Shown: positions 6,539-12,978 of the stretch, piece after piece
How the letters are laid out: the number at the start of each line of letters is the position of its first letter
Position numbering within the stretch: position 1 is the first letter of the stretch
Assembly (NCBI GenBank): GCA_022837245.1
Contig: JALHHX010000057.1
Location: 1-22,268 of the forward strand
Source of the DNA: Lentisphaerota bacterium
GTDB taxonomy: Bacteria > Verrucomicrobiota > Kiritimatiellia > RFP12 > UBA3636
Reading direction: 5' to 3'
Length of the DNA stretch: 22,268 nucleotides
Program-made: the position numbers and the translations under genes
The notes under the pieces: generated by a model
Databases searched by the model: none
The model's input: only the letters and a program-made list of their open reading frames with translations
Told to the model about the DNA's origin: nothing

Positions 6539-7729
6539 ATGGGCAAAATTATTTTGGGGCCAGGCAAGGACAGATCTTTGGTTCGCCGCCATCCGTGGGT
6601 GTTTTCCGGAGCTGTTGCGAAGACCTCGGGTGAGCTGGCGGATGGAGATATGGTCGATGTCGTTTCGTCGAAAGGCGAGTGGCTGGGACAAGGTTTCTTC
6701 TCACAACAATCCTCGATTGCGGTGCGCATATTGACTTTCAATCGCGACGAGGTAATCGATGGCGTTTTTCTCAAGAGCCGTCTACTTTCTGCCTGGCACG
6801 CGCGTGCGAAACGCTGGAACCGCCAGTCGCACAATGCTGTCCGCTGGGTGCACGGGGAAGGCGATGGATTGCCGGGGCTTGTGATCGACCGGTATGGCGA
6901 TGTAATATCGCTGCAGCTTCTAACGTCAGGCATGGATTTGCGCAGGGACACAATTGTCGAGGCTGTCGCCGGGATTTTCCCGGAGTGCGCCATTTACGAG
7001 CGTTCAGATGTGGCGATGCGGAAGCATGAAGGGCTGGAGGAACGCAAGGGTCTACTTGCGGGCACGATGCCGCAGGCAAGAATCCAGGTGTGCGCAAACG
7101 GGCTGAAATGGTTCGTCGATGTCGAGAGTGGACACAAGACGGGCGGATATCTCGACCAGGTCGACAACTGGAGCAAAGTCGGTTCGTTGGCAGAGGGGAA
7201 AGACGTGCTTGATACTTTCTGCTACGGCGGCGGTTTCGCATTGTCGTGCCTGAATGGCGGTGCGAATAGCGTGCTGGCTGTTGATTCCTCGCAGCCCGCG
7301 CTTGATGTGTTCGCTGAGAACATGCGGCTCAACGCCGTGGAGCCAGATAAGTGCACCGTGCGTTGCGGTGACGTGTTCACTGTGCTTCGCGAATTCCGCG
7401 ACAGGGGCAAATTCTTCGATATGATCATTCTCGATCCGCCGAAGTTTGCCGATTCCAAGGGGCATGTTGAGAAAGCGTGCCGAGCGTACAAAGACATCAA
7501 TCTCCTTGCATTCAAACTGCTACGCCCAGATGGTGTGCTTGCCACGTTTTCGTGCTCGGGCGGCGTATCGCCGGAGCTTTTCCAGAAAGTCGTCGCCGAT
7601 GCAGCTCTGGATGCGAGGCGCGATGCCGCGATGATCGACCGATACACGCAGGCACCTGACCATCCTGTGGCGCTGCCCTGCCCGGAAGGCCTTTACCTAA
7701 AGGGATTGCTCGTGCGTTGCCGCGGATGA
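6539..7729 (+). CDS. rlmI: RlmI-like 23S rRNA (cytosine-C5) methyltransferase
   Basis: The 396-residue product has an N-terminal PUA-like RNA-binding domain (about 1-75, LGPGKDRSLVRRHPWVFSGA), a linker with GEGDGLPGLVIDRYGD, and a C-terminal Rossmann methyltransferase domain. The SAM-binding segment is DVLDTFCYGGGFAL near residues 222-235. ILDPPKF follows with D299, and FSCSGG with C339, which is placed like the catalytic cysteine region of this family. RlmI methylates C1962 of E. coli 23S rRNA. Whether the same site is used here cannot be seen. GTG 6530 is in frame upstream, but GAGG (6527-6530) overlaps it and is ideally spaced for ATG 6539, so I chose ATG. It lies 33 bases after ybaK. Confidence 0.87.
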   Translation: MGKIILGPGKDRSLVRRHPWVFSGAVAKTSGELADGDMVDVVSSKGEWLGQGFFSQQSSIAVRILTFNRDEVIDGVFLKSRLLSAWHARAKRWNRQSHNAVRWVHGEGDGLPGLVIDRYGDVISLQLLTSGMDLRRDTIVEAVAGIFPECAIYERSDVAMRKHEGLEERKGLLAGTMPQARIQVCANGLKWFVDVESGHKTGGYLDQVDNWSKVGSLAEGKDVLDTFCYGGGFALSCLNGGANSVLAVDSSQPALDVFAENMRLNAVEPDKCTVRCGDVFTVLREFRDRGKFFDMIILDPPKFADSKGHVEKACRAYKDINLLAFKLLRPDGVLATFSCSGGVSPELFQKVVADAALDARRDAAMIDRYTQAPDHPVALPCPEGLYLKGLLVRCRG

Positions 7730-7759
7730 GGCGGACGCATGGCATGGGCGGTTTGAAAC

Positions 7760-9190
7760 ATGGAATGCGAAATACTACTCGTTGCCGTCAACACCGGTTA
7801 TGCGCATACCTCGCTGAGCTTGCGTTGCATCATGGCAAACCTCTACGATCTCGAGGGACGGACGCGCATTCTAGAAGTCGATTCAAGCCTGTCGCCGGTG
7901 CAAATCGCCGAACGCGTGCTTGAAATTTCGCCTCGCATCGTAGCGTTCTCAACTTACATCTGGAACGCCTCCGCCATTGCAGATGCGCTGCGAGTGCTTG
8001 CTGAGGTGAGACCCGGCATCGTGCGTGTCGCGGGCGGACCGCAGATAGTTCCTCACGATGATCCGTCAGGGCTCGTGCCGCTTCTCGACGTGGCGGTGTG
8101 TGGGGAAGGGGAGCTTGCGGCGCCTGCTGTTTTCAGAAAGATTCTGGCAAGTGAGGCCGTTGAGAAAATAGTGGACCAAGGGCCCCCTGTTTTGGAGGAG
8201 TTGAAGTTGCCATACCGGCTCTACAGCGACGCCGACCTTGCCACGCGCATGGTTTACGCAGAGGCTACGCGCGGATGCCCTTTTCAATGCGAATACTGCA
8301 CCTCGTCTGACAGCGGCGGAATACGTAAGTTTCCACTCGAAAAGATTCTAGCCGAATTCGAAGGGTTGTTGCGGCGCGGCGCGAGGCATTTTAAGTTTCT
8401 CGATAGGTCGTTCAACTTTGGCGGGGAACATTCGCTGGCTGTGCTGGATTTCTTCATCGAGCACATGACTCCAGAGTTACGACTGCATTTTGAATTTACG
8501 CCTGATGAGCTTGATGCGGAATGGCGAGCCCGGCTTAAATGTTTTGAGCCCGGGATGCTGCATATAGAGATGGGCGTGCAGACGTGGAACAAGACAGTTG
8601 CGGATCGCATACGCCGCCCATTGAAGCCGGAGGCGGTGGAGAGGGCGCTGCGCTTCATGGTCGAGGACGCAGGGGCGGACGTGCATGCCGACTTGATTGC
8701 GGGGCTGCCGGGCGAGACGCCGGGATCGTTCGTCTCCGGCTTCGACAGGCTTGTTGCCATCGCCCCTGCGGAAGTCCAAGTTGGCATTCTAAAGAGGTTG
8801 CCAGGAACGGCGATTGGGCGCCACGATGATGAATTCGCCGTTAAGTGGAGTCCGGTGCCCCCCTACGAGATTCTGGAAAACAGCACGTTTTCATTTGAGG
8901 AAATGCGAGAAATGGAGCGCTTCAGCCGCTGTTGGGACATGCTATACAACCGCAGGCGTTTCCGCACCAGCGCGCCTATGCTCTGGCGCGACGGATCCTC
9001 GCCATTTTCAAGAGTATCCAAAGTATCCGACTCGGTTTATGGCAAGGTCGGCAGGATGCACTCCGTTTCGCCTAAACGGCTTGCGGAATCATTACTAGAA
9101 GTGCTGACGGGTGAATGCAGCGTGGAAGAGCCCGAAGCGCGTGCTGCGTTAGAGCGCGACGCACGGGAGTCGGCGTGGGATAAAAGCTAG
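7760..9190 (+). CDS. B12-binding domain radical SAM protein (DUF4080-like)
   Basis: The 476-residue product has an N-terminal cobalamin-binding-like Rossmann domain (about 1-135) with ILLVAVNTGYAHTSLSLR at the start, a form typical of the DUF4080 group. A radical SAM core follows: CPFQCEYC (C173, C177, C180) is the CX3CX2C motif that ligates the 4Fe-4S cluster. EMGVQTWNKTVADRIRRP and HADLIAGLPGET are usual later strands of the barrel. The reaction is not known; family members are mostly uncharacterised enzymes that may do methylation or other radical chemistry in anaerobes. No strong Shine-Dalgarno precedes ATG 7760 (only weak GGGCGG). It is 30 bases after the rlmI-like gene, so probably co-transcribed. 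Its TAG stop overlaps the stop of the opposing O-methyltransferase in a shared CTAG (9187-9190). Confidence 0.85.
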   Translation: MECEILLVAVNTGYAHTSLSLRCIMANLYDLEGRTRILEVDSSLSPVQIAERVLEISPRIVAFSTYIWNASAIADALRVLAEVRPGIVRVAGGPQIVPHDDPSGLVPLLDVAVCGEGELAAPAVFRKILASEAVEKIVDQGPPVLEELKLPYRLYSDADLATRMVYAEATRGCPFQCEYCTSSDSGGIRKFPLEKILAEFEGLLRRGARHFKFLDRSFNFGGEHSLAVLDFFIEHMTPELRLHFEFTPDELDAEWRARLKCFEPGMLHIEMGVQTWNKTVADRIRRPLKPEAVERALRFMVEDAGADVHADLIAGLPGETPGSFVSGFDRLVAIAPAEVQVGILKRLPGTAIGRHDDEFAVKWSPVPPYEILENSTFSFEEMREMERFSRCWDMLYNRRRFRTSAPMLWRDGSSPFSRVSKVSDSVYGKVGRMHSVSPKRLAESLLEVLTGECSVEEPEARAALERDARESAWDKS

Positions 9191-10200
9191 CCCTTCGTGG
9201 CGGAGACAAGCCAATGCGGCATTGGCGGCGGAACCGTTTGTGTTTCGCCGGGTATGAAACCGGCCTCCTTCATCCAGCCTTTGATCTCCTCGTCGGAGAA
9301 TACCCAGCCATGCTCCGTGGTCAACGCCATGTTAATCGCGAAAAGAGCGGAAAATGCAGGCTGTGTGTGGGTCGAATCGGTCATCATGTCGAGTATGAAC
9401 AGCTTGCCTCCCAGCTTTAGCGCATGGTGCGCGCGGCGGAGGATGTCAACGATCTGGGCGGGAGACTCCTGATGGAGCGCACCGAAAATCGTCACCGCGT
9501 CGAAAGACGCCGCAGGATAGATGTCGGCATGGTAGTCGCCGGGGCGGCATTCGACGCGGTCGGCCACGCCCGCCTGCTTGACGCATTCCGCCGCGATCGC
9601 GGAGACTGCGGGGAGATCGACCGTGACGCACTTGATGTGAGGATTAGCTTTGGCGATAAGCGCCGCGTAAGTGCCTGGCCCGCCCGCGAGGTCGAGCAGC
9701 GTGGAGCAGCCAGACAGATCGAGCATTGGCACGACGGTTTGTCCAATTGCCAGCGCGCGTCCTCGCATCGAGAGGACGAAACGACGTGTTCGCTCCGGGT
9801 CGTCGCCGAGGTGCAGCTCTGGAGCCTCGACGGGCAGGCCCGTCTTCACCAACTTGCCGAGATTGCCCCAAGCTGGATATACGTCGCGGTTATAAAGGAT
9901 GGCTTTTGAAAGATCCATCTTGGCACCGGCTACGAGCGACAGCGCTCCGGCCTTTGTGTTCGCATAGATGTCGTCTTTTTTGGCAAGCAACCCTATCGCG
10001 ACGCATGCATCCAGAAGCAGGCGTAGTCCTCGCTCAGACGTTCCTGTGGCTTTTGCGAGTGCGGCCACCTTGGCTTTATCTCCGAGCGCGGCAACTTGTG
10101 TGAAGATATCGTGTTCAAGAGCCGCGAATAGAGTCGCCGATCCGTAAAACGCGCTGGCGAGATCGACTATCTCCTGTCCTGAAAGTTCCTCATGGTTCAT
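9187..10200 (-). CDS. SAM-dependent O-methyltransferase, class I, COMT/hydroxyneurosporene type
   Basis: The 337-residue product begins with a winged-helix dimerisation domain (about 10-90, FYGSATLFAALEHDIF). A class I methyltransferase fold follows. LLDLAGGPGTYAAL (168-181) is the SAM-binding glycine loop, VTVDLP (192-197) carries the acidic residue that binds the ribose, GDYH lies at 221-224, and FGALHQES holds H243. H243 is placed like the catalytic histidine of plant-type O-methyltransferases (LHxW/xxD). This suggests methylation of a hydroxyl on a small molecule; the substrate is unknown. AAGGAGAAG upstream of ATG 10200 is a strong ribosome binding site. The gene stands alone on the minus strand and converges on the radical SAM gene with a 4-base overlap and no intervening terminator. 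Confidence 0.85.
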   Translation of the reverse strand: MNHEELSGQEIVDLASAFYGSATLFAALEHDIFTQVAALGDKAKVAALAKATGTSERGLRLLLDACVAIGLLAKKDDIYANTKAGALSLVAGAKMDLSKAILYNRDVYPAWGNLGKLVKTGLPVEAPELHLGDDPERTRRFVLSMRGRALAIGQTVVPMLDLSGCSTLLDLAGGPGTYAALIAKANPHIKCVTVDLPAVSAIAAECVKQAGVADRVECRPGDYHADIYPAASFDAVTIFGALHQESPAQIVDILRRAHHALKLGGKLFILDMMTDSTHTQPAFSALFAINMALTTEHGWVFSDEEIKGWMKEAGFIPGETQTVPPPMPHWLVSATKG

Positions 10201-10261
10201 TTAAATCTTCTCCTTCGCAGAAGTTGCTGCATAAAACCGACGACATTCACATGCCGGCGCA

Positions 10262-10337
10262 AAACACCTGTTTATAGTACTCCATTAGCAACGTTTGGGG
10301 CAATTCCAAAATCCGGATCTGGACGTTGCCGGTGTTT
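10262..10337. repeat. Nested inverted repeats between the O-methyltransferase and nifU
   Basis: Two perfect 7-base inverted repeats are nested. The outer pair is AAACACC (10262-10268) with GGTGTTT (10331-10337). The inner pair is GCAACGT (10288-10294) with ACGTTGC (10323-10329). Inside are a TTTGG/CCAAA hairpin (10294-10298 with 10306-10310, sharing one base with the inner stem) and the palindrome ATCCGGAT (10311-10318). The element lies upstream of the nifU promoter and over the candidate minus-strand promoter. Confidence 0.5.
10274..10303 (-). promoter_or_regulatory. Possible promoter of the O-methyltransferase gene
   Basis: On the minus strand TTGCCC (10303-10298), an 18-base spacer and TACTAT (10279-10274) lie about 75 bases before the ATG at 10200. 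The elements fall inside the nested inverted repeat region 10262-10337. Confidence 0.35.
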
Positions 10338-10370
10338 AGCGATACAACTATTTCTAATGGGTGATACCAC

Positions 10371-10399
10371 TTCACTTCTTGAACTGTTTGTTGTATAAT
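10371..10399 (+). promoter_or_regulatory. Promoter of nifUS
   Basis: TTCACT (10371-10376), a 17-base spacer and a perfect TATAAT (10394-10399) precede nifU. Transcription should begin near 10406, giving a leader of about 43 bases. The AT-rich imperfect palindrome at 10405-10422 lies directly at the start site. Confidence 0.65.
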
Positions 10400-10404
10400 C
10401 GCCA

Positions 10405-10422
10405 CTTTTAAAACGTTTAAAG
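10405..10422. promoter_or_regulatory. Imperfect palindrome at the nifUS transcription start (candidate operator)
   Basis: CTTTTAAAACGTTTAAAG is a palindrome centred on ACGT but for one missing T in the right arm. It covers the predicted start site, a usual place for a repressor site. No cognate regulator gene is visible in the window. Confidence 0.35.
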
Positions 10423-10448
10423 CCGCTTCAACGGAAGAGAGGTGCAGC

Positions 10449-11297
10449 ATGTGGGATTATTCAGACAAGGTTTTAGATCACTTTCACAACCCGCGCAACG
10501 TCGGAAAAATTGAAAATCCCGACGGGGTGGGGCAGGTTGGCGCACTGGCATGCGGCGACGCGCTTACCCTCATGTTCAAGCTCGACGCTAACGGGCGCAT
10601 TGTTGACGTCAAGTTCCAGACGTTCGGTTGCGCATCGGCCATAGCGTCTTCGTCCGCCCTCACCGAAATGATCAAAGGCATGACGCTCGAGGAGGCCGGC
10701 AAGGTTACCAATCGCGACATCGCCGACTATCTCGGCGGACTGCCCGAACAGAAAATGCACTGCTCAGTCATGGGCCGCGAGGCGCTTGAAGCCGCCATAC
10801 ACAATTACAAGACCGGGGCGACCTCCACGTACACTGTTGGCGACGACCCCGTCATATGCCACTGTTTCGATGTGCATGAGTCGGAGATTGTCCGCGTGGT
10901 CAGGGAGAACAAGCTCACCACGGTCGAGCAGGTCACCAACTTCTGCAAGGCCGGTGGTGCTTGTGGCAGCTGCAAGGACGACATCCAGGCCATCATCGAC
11001 AGAATCCTGTCCGAATCAAAGCCGCCTGAAACCTCCTCGCCGCGTCCGATGACACAGCTCCAGAAGATCAAGAAGATCGAGGAAATCGTCAACAACGAGA
11101 TCCGCCCAATGCTGCAACGCGACGGCGGCGACCTTGAGCTCGTCGACGTCCGCGGCGACGATGTCGTAGTCGCCTTCCGCGGCGCATGCGTCGGCTGCGC
11201 GTCTGCCAGCATAACCAGATCATCGCTCGTCGAAGCCAAGCTGCGCGAATTTGTTTCGCCTTCGATTCGCGTTCTTGCGGAAGAGGAGGCAAAATGA
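10449..11297 (+). CDS. nifU: NifU, Fe-S cluster assembly scaffold (three-domain form)
   Basis: The 282-residue product has the complete Azotobacter-type NifU layout. The N-terminal IscU-like scaffold domain has C35, C61 and C105 plus D37 after CG. A central BFD-type [2Fe-2S] ferredoxin domain has C137, C139, C172 and C175. The C-terminal Nfu domain has the CVGC pair C247/C250. The first seven positions agree with A. vinelandii NifU (35, 62, 106, 137, 139, 172, 175) almost number for number. It assembles [2Fe-2S] and [4Fe-4S] clusters from sulfur supplied by NifS, in the cytoplasm. GAGAGGTG before ATG 10449 is a good ribosome binding site. Its stop overlaps the nifS start (ATGA). No nitrogenase genes are nearby, so it probably serves general Fe-S assembly, as in some anaerobes. 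Confidence 0.95.
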   Translation: MWDYSDKVLDHFHNPRNVGKIENPDGVGQVGALACGDALTLMFKLDANGRIVDVKFQTFGCASAIASSSALTEMIKGMTLEEAGKVTNRDIADYLGGLPEQKMHCSVMGREALEAAIHNYKTGATSTYTVGDDPVICHCFDVHESEIVRVVRENKLTTVEQVTNFCKAGGACGSCKDDIQAIIDRILSESKPPETSSPRPMTQLQKIKKIEEIVNNEIRPMLQRDGGDLELVDVRGDDVVVAFRGACVGCASASITRSSLVEAKLREFVSPSIRVLAEEEAK

Positions 11298-12457
11298 ACG
11301 GAACAATCTATCTAGACAACAACGCCACGACGCGCGTCGATCCCGCCGTCGTTATGGCAATGATGCCGTTTTTCTCCGAGCGCTACGGCAATCCATCGAG
11401 CATGCACGCCTTCGGCGGCAGAGTCCACCAGGAGATTGAGAATGCGCGCGCCAAAGTCGCGGAGCTAATTCATGCGGATCCGTCTGAGATCATATTCACG
11501 GGCAGCGGAAGCGAGTCCGACAACCAGGCGATCTTCGGAGGAGTCGAAGCGATGGGGCGTGACACCACGGTTATAACCACGCGCGTAGAACACCCGGCCG
11601 TCCTCCAATCATGCCGCCATCTGCGCGAGCAGGGCTTCAACGTGATCGAAGTAGGAGTAATGTCCGATGGCACGCTCAATATCGATGATTACAGCGCCGC
11701 GCTTGCCACGCCCGGCAAGAAGTTCGTCTCTATGATGTGGGCCAACAACGAAACAGGCGTTATTTTCCCAATCAAAAAGGCGGCAGATAAGGCCGCTGCC
11801 GCAGGTGCCGTCTTCCACACGGATGCGGTGCAGGCAGTCGGCAAAATCGCGGAAGTTGACGTGTCGAAGATCCCAGTCAACATGCTGTCGTTCTCCGGCC
11901 ACAAGATCCACGCCCCCAAAGGCATCGGAGTCCTGTACGTCCGCAAGGGCACACGTATCTCGCCGTTGATTCATGGCGGGCATCAAGAGGGCGGTCGCAG
12001 AGCTGGCACGGAGAACGTGCCATACATCATTGGTCTCGGCAAAGCGGCTGAGATGGCAATGGACGAACTCGCCAGCGGAGGGGCCAAGCGGATCTCCGCC
12101 ATGCGCGACAAGCTTCAGGCCGGCCTTGTCAAGTGCCCAGACGCTATGATCAACGGCTCTCTCAATGAACGCCTCCCAAACACTCTCAACATCAGTTTCC
12201 AGTACATCGAGGGGGAGGGGATGCTATACCACATGAGCGACGCCGGTATTTGCGCTTCGTCCGGATCGGCCTGCACGTCGGGTTCTCTGGAGCCTTCGCA
12301 CGTCGTGCGCGCCATGGGCGTTCCGTTCACGGCGGTGCACGGATCGATACGCTTCAGCTTTAGCCGCTACAACACGGAGCAGGAGGTGGACTACGTGCTC
12401 TCTGTCGTCCCGAAAGTGGTGGACAAGCTCCGAGGGCTGTCCCCGTTCGTGAAGTAG
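11294..12457 (+). CDS. nifS: NifS-type cysteine desulfurase
   Basis: The 387-residue product is a PLP-dependent class V aminotransferase-fold enzyme that converts cysteine to alanine and delivers persulfide sulfur to NifU. YLDNNATT (6-13) opens the protein. VEHPAV contains H100, which stacks on PLP. SFSGHKIHAPKG has the PLP-binding K204. GGHQEGGRRAGTEN (228-241) and SSGSACTSG with catalytic C327 follow. The spacing is that of A. vinelandii NifS (Lys202, Cys325). The frame is open from 11186 within nifU, but ATG 11294 overlaps the nifU stop by four bases and gives the standard N-terminus. GGAAGAGGAGG just upstream is an excellent ribosome binding site. The stop is only 5 bases before the -35 of the 6S RNA candidate. 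Confidence 0.95.
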   Translation: MNGTIYLDNNATTRVDPAVVMAMMPFFSERYGNPSSMHAFGGRVHQEIENARAKVAELIHADPSEIIFTGSGSESDNQAIFGGVEAMGRDTTVITTRVEHPAVLQSCRHLREQGFNVIEVGVMSDGTLNIDDYSAALATPGKKFVSMMWANNETGVIFPIKKAADKAAAAGAVFHTDAVQAVGKIAEVDVSKIPVNMLSFSGHKIHAPKGIGVLYVRKGTRISPLIHGGHQEGGRRAGTENVPYIIGLGKAAEMAMDELASGGAKRISAMRDKLQAGLVKCPDAMINGSLNERLPNTLNISFQYIEGEGMLYHMSDAGICASSGSACTSGSLEPSHVVRAMGVPFTAVHGSIRFSFSRYNTEQEVDYVLSVVPKVVDKLRGLSPFVK

Positions 12458-12462
12458 CGATG

Positions 12463-12491
12463 TTGACATTTCCTTTCTTTCGTGCTATCGT
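12463..12491 (+). promoter_or_regulatory. Promoter of the 6S RNA candidate
   Basis: A perfect TTGACA (12463-12468), a 17-base spacer and TATCGT (12486-12491) begin 5 bases after the nifS stop. The start site would be near 12498-12499. No protein gene with a good start follows, which fits an RNA gene. Confidence 0.7.
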
Positions 12492-12498
12492 GATAAGC

Positions 12499-12686
12499 AT
12501 CAAATCAGCGTTTTCTGCCCCCGCACGCGGACTGCCAATTTTCTTTAACCTACGTTTATTTCAGGGAGCCGGAACATGCCCGCCGACCACATGCCTCTCG
12601 GGGACTTGGAACGCGGCAGATACGGCACCCACCTTCTAAAGGAAGGGTATAAAGAATCTAGGCGATACGGCGGGGGCGGTTTTTTG
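12499..12686 (+). ncRNA. ssrS: 6S RNA candidate
   Basis: A transcript of about 190 nucleotides from the promoter at 12463 would fold as one long interrupted hairpin, as 6S RNA does (184 in E. coli). The closing stem is CTGCCCCCGC (12515-12524) with GCGGGGGCGG (12670-12679), 10 pairs, followed by six T. Next come GCC with GGC (12534-12536 and 12661-12663) and TTCTTTA with TAAAGAA (12541-12547 and 12650-12656). An open central region follows, and its 3' side holds the small hairpin CCTTC-TAAAG-GAAGG (12632-12646). Then an apical arm starts with GCCG/CGGC (12568-12571 and 12623-12626). The CACCTT...AAGGG hairpin on the 3' side is characteristic of 6S RNAs. 6S RNA binds the housekeeping RNA polymerase by mimicking an open promoter. 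Identification is by structure and motif, not by a covariance search. Confidence 0.72.
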
Positions 12687-12690
12687 TTTT
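12670..12690 (+). terminator. Terminator-like 3' end of the 6S RNA candidate
   Basis: The GC-rich 3' arm of the closing stem (12670-12679) is followed by TTTTTTGTTTT. It would end the RNA and could also end read-through from nifUS. The pairing arm is far upstream, so it works as a terminator only if the whole RNA folds. Confidence 0.5.
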
Positions 12691-12702
12691 GCCCATGCGA
12701 GA

Positions 12703-12714
12703 CGCGACGTCGCG
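12703..12714. repeat. Perfect 12-base palindrome
   Basis: CGCGACGTCGCG is a perfect palindrome 17 bases after the T-run of the 6S RNA candidate. It could be a protein site. No function can be assigned. Confidence 0.3.
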
Positions 12715-12720
12715 AAGCGT

Positions 12721-12876
12721 TTAGTTGCGGTTTTTAGTCACAGACAAGGTGTTGGGTGCTAGGGTTGGTGTTTTGTTTTTGTAATGGTGGAAGGCGATTA
12801 AGGCCAGGAACTGGGCGCGGTGGATTACTTGTTTGAATGTAATGTTGCAATATTGGAAAATTAGTATCCCATTCAT
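12721..12876 (-). CDS. Possible 51-residue protein of unknown function
   Basis: A complete minus-strand frame from ATG 12876 to TAA 12723-12721 encodes 51 residues. The middle segment, around RAQFLALIAFHHYKNK, looks more protein-like than random frames, with a hydrophobic stretch and a basic tail. I see no strong ribosome binding site and no domain. It lies in the otherwise empty stretch between the 6S RNA candidate and the batD promoter, which is lower in GC than the genes. It could be a small gene, the remnant of a larger one, or part of a dispersed repeat. I do not recognise it. Confidence 0.25.
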   Translation of the reverse strand: MNGILIFQYCNITFKQVIHRAQFLALIAFHHYKNKTPTLAPNTLSVTKNRN

Positions 12877-12883
12877 GTTTCTG

Positions 12884-12917
12884 GCACATTCCAATTATGG
12901 GCTGAATGTGCTATAGT
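12884..12917 (+). promoter_or_regulatory. batD operon promoter with an 8-base dyad (candidate operator)
   Basis: TATAGT (12912-12917) is a good -10 element about 60 bases before the batD ATG. Its -35 region (TTCCAA, 12889-12894) is weak. GCACATTC (12884-12891) and GAATGTGC (12904-12911) form a perfect inverted repeat with a 12-base spacer, arm centres 20 bases apart. The dyad covers the -35 area and abuts the -10. A weak -35 beneath a dyad is typical of a regulated promoter. Confidence 0.5.
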
Positions 12918-12930
12918 AATGCTGTTTTTG

Positions 12931-12956
12931 CCAGCCGCGGTCAGATATGCGGCTGG
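12931..12956 (+). promoter_or_regulatory. Hairpin in the batD leader
   Basis: CCAGCCGC (12931-12938) and GCGGCTGG (12949-12956) form a perfect 8-pair stem with a 10-base loop. It starts about 8 bases after the predicted start site and ends about 12 bases before the ribosome binding site (AGGAAGAGG). It is not followed by a T-run, so it is not an ordinary terminator; mRNA stabilisation or translational control is possible. Confidence 0.5.
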
Positions 12957-12978
12957 TCGGGACTAGTGAGGAAGAGGA

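Noticed and set aside
9424..9909. Plus-strand ORF of 161 codons opposite the O-methyltransferase
   Set aside because: The minus-strand frame carries clear methyltransferase motifs and a strong ribosome binding site. The plus frame is a shadow.
12576..12737. A 53-codon plus-strand ORF with a GGGAG-like site upstream
   Set aside because: It lies almost wholly inside the region that folds as 6S RNA and runs through its closing stem and T-run. The RNA interpretation explains the promoter, pairing and T-run better.
12881..12900. TGGCAC resembling a sigma-54 -24 element before batD
   Set aside because: The -12 GC dinucleotide is absent at the required spacing (AATT is there instead). TATAGT downstream fits a sigma-70 -10.
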